DNA from: Aldrovandia affinis | Lineage: Eukaryota > Chordata > Actinopteri > Notacanthiformes > Halosauridae | Reading direction: 5' to 3' | NCBI GenBank assembly: GCA_029706075.1 | Contig: JAINUG010000037.1 | Location: 546,001 to 610,000 of the forward strand | DNA length: 64,000 nt | Shown: piece by piece, positions 60,354 through 64,000 of the stretch | Position numbering within the stretch: position 1 is the first letter of the stretch | Layout of the letters: each line of letters begins with the position of its first letter | Notes under the pieces: generated by a model | What the model was told of the DNA's origin: nothing | Database searches by the model: none | Seen by the model: only the letters and a program-made list of their open reading frames with translations | Translations under genes and position numbers: made by a program

Positions 60354-61256
60354 GTGAGTACACTCCCCCCTCCACCCCTCTCCCGGAGATCACAGTGGCT
60401 GCAAAGCGGCTGCGTTTGCAAAGAACCCCCCCTGCAGATAACTCACTCCTAATTGCTTTCTTTGCCAATTACCGTTTTTAAGAGCCTTAAGCCGAAGATC
60501 ACAACGCTGAGCGACACAAAAAACAAACAGCAGAATTGTAAATCAGCAGCCGGGGCTGGGGGACAAAATGGACGTTTGGGGGTTGGGGGTTGGGGGTGTT
60601 TTATCTGTAATTTTTCATGTGGAGGCTGCTGTTGAGGGAGGGAGGCGGGGAGGGAAGGTGACCACCATTAATCTTCAGTGGGGCAGCAGGCGCTTTCACA
60701 AGGGTGTCCTCTGTGTTCAGCGCTGGAGACGAACGCCCTGGGGCTGCGCGGTCGCGGGCGGGAGCGTGCCGGAATCCGCTTCCGTCTTAACGGACAGACG
60801 GGCAGCAGATCGCTAAACAAAGCCGGCTTATCGACAGCGGGTCGGTCCGCATCGGCCACGGGCAGCGTGAGGCTACCTTTCGCTGGCTTTACACCCGGAA
60901 GCCCTGGTGAATTCAGACGGGGAGTCTTTCAAACTAAGCAGGAAAGATGCTGGCATTGCACAAAAACCCCGCAGGCCCTTCCATCCCTCGAGGATGGGAG
61001 AGTTGCCCACCTCCCACCTCCCTGATCCGCACAGTCCACATGCACTCTGCGTTGCAGGGCCTCTCTTCTCCCTTCCCACTCAGCCTCCACATCTTGTGGT
61101 GAAATTTGCCCACCGCCCATTTGAGGTGGCCAGACACATCGCACAGAACCATGCCAAGCCAAATGTGATTTTGTTTAATTCATTTATAATGGTTGTAATC
61201 TGAAAGTCACACATAATCAGATTTAGGTGGTGCTTATCGAAGTCACATGTATTCAG
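60354..61256 (+). other. tjp1 intron 4, 5' part
   Basis: Unique, GC-rich to about 61,110. No exon or repeat recognised. Confidence 0.6.
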
Positions 61257-61475
61257 ATTACATTACCGCCATTTAGCCGACGCCCTTATCCAGAGCGACA
61301 CAGATTTTGACATTTCGTTATACGCGTACAATCCATTTATGTAGCTGTGTATTAGGTTTTCGTGTTAAGCACCTTTGCTCAAGGGTACGACGGCAGCGCC
61401 CCATCCTGGGGATCGAACCTGCAACCTTAGCGTTGCGAGCCCACTTCCCTAGCCGCTATGCTACACTGCCGCCGG
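61257..61475 (-). mobile_element. tRNA-derived SINE, copy 4, antisense
   Basis: On the minus strand the head reads CGGCGGCAGTGTAGCATAGCGG and GGTTCGATCCCC is the B box. The tail GTCGCTCTGGATAAGGGCGTC ends in GGTAATGTAAT-like sequence. Same family as 7702 and 31028, opposite to tjp1. Confidence 0.85.
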
Positions 61476-61512
61476 ATAGGTGCGTCGCTTCCTGGCGACA
61501 GCGACACTAAGG

Positions 61513-62048
61513 GCTTCTGCATGCTTCTACGTAACTTGTGCGACTTCTTTGCGGTTCACGCAATGCAACAATGTCGCAAGCACTCTATTTCTACGTCTGC
61601 AAAGGCTACATGCAGCCTGTGTAACATGGTGTCCTTACACTTCTGTACACTACGTGTCAATGTATTGAGCAAGGTCGATAAAGTTTTCATGAAAGCAGGG
61701 AAAATCCTGTACCTTCGAACTTCTTCAGCCAATCTGTCCTGAAGCTGGTTCATTTTATACCGTGTCGAACAAATGATGCTAGCTATCTATATCGTTAGCT
61801 ACTAGCTTGATGAACTGTGACCTATGAACTATGACAGCTCTGCCTCCATTCGCTAACCAACCAACGATGTGCAACATCTACCTCAACGGTTGCGCTGCGG
61901 TCCCGAGTTTGATTTTTGTGCTACGTACGCGACACCCTCTGCAAGCCCCTCTGTGTAGGTAGCAAAGGTTGCGTTGATGTTGCAGAGCCCTGGCTGTGTT
62001 GCTGTCCTGTTCTTGTCCTTGGAGCATGTAGAGGCCTTCAAACGCATC
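61513..62048 (-). repeat. Unnamed dispersed repeat, copy 2, inverted relative to copy 1
   Basis: Reads on the minus strand in the same landmark order as 13378-13790. It contains about 115 extra bases at 61805-61919, absent from copy 1. It lies between two 56-bp direct repeats (61455-61510 and 62126-62181). Confidence 0.7.
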
Positions 62049-62125
62049 AGTGTGATGACAATTCTCAAATGTACACAATTAGTCAAATATGTCAGGTGCT
62101 CTCTCTCTCCCTCTCTTTCTATGTA

Positions 62126-62310
62126 GCTATGCTACACTACCGCCGGATAGGTGCGTCGCTTCCTGGCGACAGTGACGCTAAAGCGGTCTCTCCCTCTCAA
62201 AGGTTGCGTTGATGTTGCAGAGCATACATTACATGTTTACATTTTAAGCATTTGGCAGATGCTCTTATCCAGAGCGACTTACAAGATGTGTATTAATACA
62301 TGGTAGGAAC
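62126..62310 (-). mobile_element. Nested repeat fragments: SINE head, repeat fragment and L2-type tail, antisense
   Basis: 62126-62146 repeats the SINE head; 62147-62181 repeats the sequence beside the SINE at 61455; 62197-62223 repeats part of the unnamed family (GGTTGCGTTGATGTTGCAGA); 62225-62310 is the minus-strand L2-type tail also seen at 17225. Confidence 0.7.
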
Positions 62311-62543
62311 AAAACTAGTTTGCGCAAGAGATCAGTGCAGTAATACAGCAATAGACATCATTGTAGGCAGCTGCATACCATACCTGTAACACTGGGAAGG
62401 AAAAGGTTAGTATTTTTTTTTATAAATGAGGAGTAAGCAGGGATGCATATACAAGAAGTATTGAGCAAGTAGGCAGTGGTGATGACAATTGGGTAGATTT
62501 CAGTGGTACAGAATTCAGTGGTAGTTTGAGTCTCTTGCGGAAG

Positions 62544-62592
62544 AGAGCCCTGGTCGTGTTGCTGTTGTGTCGTTGGAGCATGCAGAAGCCCT
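62544..62592. repeat. Fragment of the unnamed repeat 22 bp before exon 5
   Basis: AGAGCCCTGGTCGTGTTGCT, then CGTTGGAGCATGCAGAAGCC, closely matches 61984-62035. Only CTAAAG and the C-rich polypyrimidine tract separate it from the exon 5 AG, so the branch point probably lies in repeat-derived DNA. Confidence 0.7.
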
Positions 62593-62614
62593 AAAGCCCC
62601 TCTCCCCCGCGCAG

Positions 62615-62916
62615 ACGATCAGACGGAAACGGAAGGTGCAGATCCCAGCGGCGCGGCCGGGCGAGCGGGAGACCATGTCGGAGCAGGAGGACGACGACAG
62701 CTACGACGAGGACGTGGACGCGCGCAGCGGCCCGAGCGCCAGCAGCGGCGCCGTCGCCAACCCCCGCCGGCGGACCGAGAGGGGCGCGGCCCGCAGGGAG
62801 CGCAGCACGTCCCGGGACCGCAGCCTCTCGCCCGCGCTCCGACCGCCGCTCCGTCACCTCCAACCTGCCGCCCCGGCCCGCCAAGGTCACCCTCGTCAAG
62901 TCCCGCAAGAACGAAG
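62615..62916 (+). CDS. tjp1: tjp1 coding exon 5 (linker before PDZ2), with one-base frameshift
   Basis: It opens with TIRRKRKVQIP, finishing PDZ1 with a basic patch, then an acidic stretch EQEDDDSYDEDVD, then an Arg/Ser-rich run ending SRDRSLSP, as in ZO-1. At codon CCC 62831-62833 (about residue 177) the literal frame leaves the family sequence (ALRPPLRHL). One base later the family frame resumes: RSDRRSVTSNLPPRPAKV, then TLVKSRKNE and one base before GTGGGC at 62917. The exon is 302 nt; 301 nt would give the expected phase 1 exit into E-YGLRL of PDZ2. The surplus base lies in CCCGCGC, most simply G62834. It is probably a sequencing or assembly error in GC-rich DNA, since both sides are well conserved, but a real null allele is possible. 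The exon is much more GC-rich than exons 1-4. Confidence 0.93.
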
Positions 62917-63734
62917 GTGGGCACCACAAAGTCGGGGCTAGTCGGCTCCTCCGCCCACACACACACACACACACACACCCCGGGCATTGCTTTCTCGTAC
63001 GTACGGGTGACTGCCAAAATCAGGGAAACGCTGGTAACCCAGGGGCACACTCAAACGGCCGTGGCTCGGGCTAGGGGAGTCTCAGCTGGGTGCGGGGTGG
63101 CTTAGTTTAAGGGGAGGGCCGGCCAGGTTTATCTACTGGTACCACCCGCCCCCCGGCAGACCGTCACGATACTGCACCTATTTAAAATTTAAAGGATCCC
63201 TCATTTACTCAAGCGGTACCTTTATTCTGGCAGTTACCTGCATCAATGAGTTGGTATATGGAATGTGTTTCCTCGGAACGTGCGTGCATGCAGTGCACGG
63301 AAGGATTTTATTTATTGTATCATGGATTTTAATGGGTTTTTACTGAGGTGTTCAGTCCTCCTAAGTGCGCTGTAATGTCTGTGCTGGGAGATGATGAATG
63401 CGGGAGAAGCAGTTTACACACTCTGGTGACCGGGTCAAGGTTAAGTTGTCTGTCCCAGCAGAGGAAAGTTCATCCTCCCCTGAAAAAGATTGATAGATTG
63501 ATGCTCAGGCGTAGGAATATTTCTTCACACGGAGCAGAGCGTCAGTCGGCGGGCTCTGTGGACGTGACCCAGCGCTTCAGATCCAGCAGGGCAGTGAGCA
63601 CTTTCACTCTCCTGCAGCCTGTCTCCTGGCCTTAGGCTGGACGGGGCACGAGCGGCCGTGTGATGTGTGTGTGAAGGATGGTCTCTGCCCCTGGGGCGAC
63701 CCTGCACTGGTCAAGAAGGTGGTCTCTAGAGAGA

Positions 63735-63737
<3 letters not shown>
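62917..63737 (+). other. tjp1 intron 5, 5' part
   Basis: (CA)n at 62957-62977. Otherwise unique. The next expected exon (start of PDZ2) was looked for and not found before the window end. Confidence 0.65.
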
Positions 63738-63766
<29 letters not shown>

Positions 63767-63803
63767 ACACCTCGCACACACACACACACACACACCTCGC
63801 ACA

Positions 63804-63850
<47 letters not shown>

Positions 63851-63866
63851 ACACCAGACACACAGA
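63738..63866. repeat. (CA)n microsatellite
   Basis: Long CA array with CACCTCGCACA interruptions at 63768 and 63795, then CAGACACACACCAGACAC. Confidence 0.94.
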
Positions 63867-64000
63867 TGCAGAGACACTGCACTGACACTTTGAGAAATTC
63901 TTCTCAAAGACAAAGGGGAACGCGATGCTGTCGCCACGCAATGGAGAAAGGGAGAAGGTAGCACTGCGCGGCACGCAAAGTGCACAACGCATGGATGCTT

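Larger units (their letters stand above)
28479..64000 (+). other. tjp1: tjp1 gene (ZO-1), 5' portion, five coding exons, 3' end outside window
   Basis: ZO-1 is a membrane-associated guanylate-kinase scaffold at tight junctions. It links claudins (PDZ1), other ZO proteins (PDZ2), JAM (PDZ3), occludin (GuK) and actin. The human protein is about 1,750 residues, so only about 12% is present here. Identity rests on the assembled exons: MSARAASNK, then SAAMEETVIWEQHTVTLHR, then a [11 protein letters not shown] carboxylate-binding loop, then the KSGKNAKI/TIRRKRKVQIP junction. TJP2 has different residues at these places, such as WEQYTVTLQ and KRGFGIAVSG (from memory). Intron sizes are about 28.2, 2.6, 0.8 and 2.3 kb, and intron 5 runs to the window end. 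Exon phases are 0, 0, 2, 0, then 1 once the exon 5 extra base is discounted. Fish often keep two tjp1 paralogues, and I cannot tell which this is. Confidence 0.95.

Noticed and set aside
61455-62181. Small LTR retroelement
   Set aside because: The 56-bp direct repeats lack TG...CA ends, primer-binding site and polypurine tract, and include a SINE head.

Overview
This is a stretch of ray-finned fish nuclear genome. It is almost entirely non-coding and carries the 5' part of one recognisable protein-coding gene, tjp1 (tight junction protein ZO-1), on the + strand. Five coding exons read in order: start codon and 9 residues at 28479-28505; 56659-56715; 59307-59431; 60251-60353; 62615-62916. They have canonical GT/AG junctions and compatible phases and encode about the first 204 residues: N-terminus, PDZ1 and the basic/acidic/SR-like linker before PDZ2. 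The gene runs off the right edge, and PDZ2 is not in the window. Exon 5 carries one extra base near 62834 that breaks the reading frame, so it is either a sequence error or a real allele.

A teleost source is suggested by the protein (closest in memory to fish ZO-1), by abundant (CA)n/(CT)n arrays, and by several copies of a tRNA-derived SINE whose tail (CGCTCTGGATAAGAGC, then TGTAA-type repeats) resembles the L2-type LINE/SINE tails described from eel and other fishes. An elopomorph is possible, but this is only a hint.

Layout. 1-28.3 kb: upstream DNA with no supportable gene. It holds long GT, CA and CT tracts, a Tc1 terminus (7.3-7.4 kb), SINEs, an unnamed repeat (13.4-13.8 kb), a dead Tc1/mariner transposase fragment (24.4-24.7 kb), and unique AT-rich, TAAT-rich blocks that look like vertebrate conserved non-coding elements. 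28.3-28.5 kb: GC-rich likely promoter and 5'UTR. 28.5-56.7 kb: tjp1 intron 1, with two SINEs, a 1.2-kb non-autonomous hAT element with 8-bp target duplications, a 208-bp hAT-like MITE, minisatellites, a strong candidate enhancer (43.05-43.7 kb) and a CpG-rich candidate alternative first exon (47.9-48.27 kb). 56.7-64 kb: compact exons 2-5, with a 47-bp minisatellite in intron 2, a GAT microsatellite starting 6 nt inside intron 3, and nested repeats filling the 3' half of intron 4 up to the exon 5 acceptor.

There are no prokaryotic genes, CRISPR arrays, rRNA or functional tRNA genes. I found no convincing new multi-gene system. The most useful leads are the exon 5 frameshift, the repeat nest at its splice acceptor, the inverted pair of an unnamed repeat family, and the candidate regulatory blocks. 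All repeat-family names and conservation claims are from reading alone, without searches.
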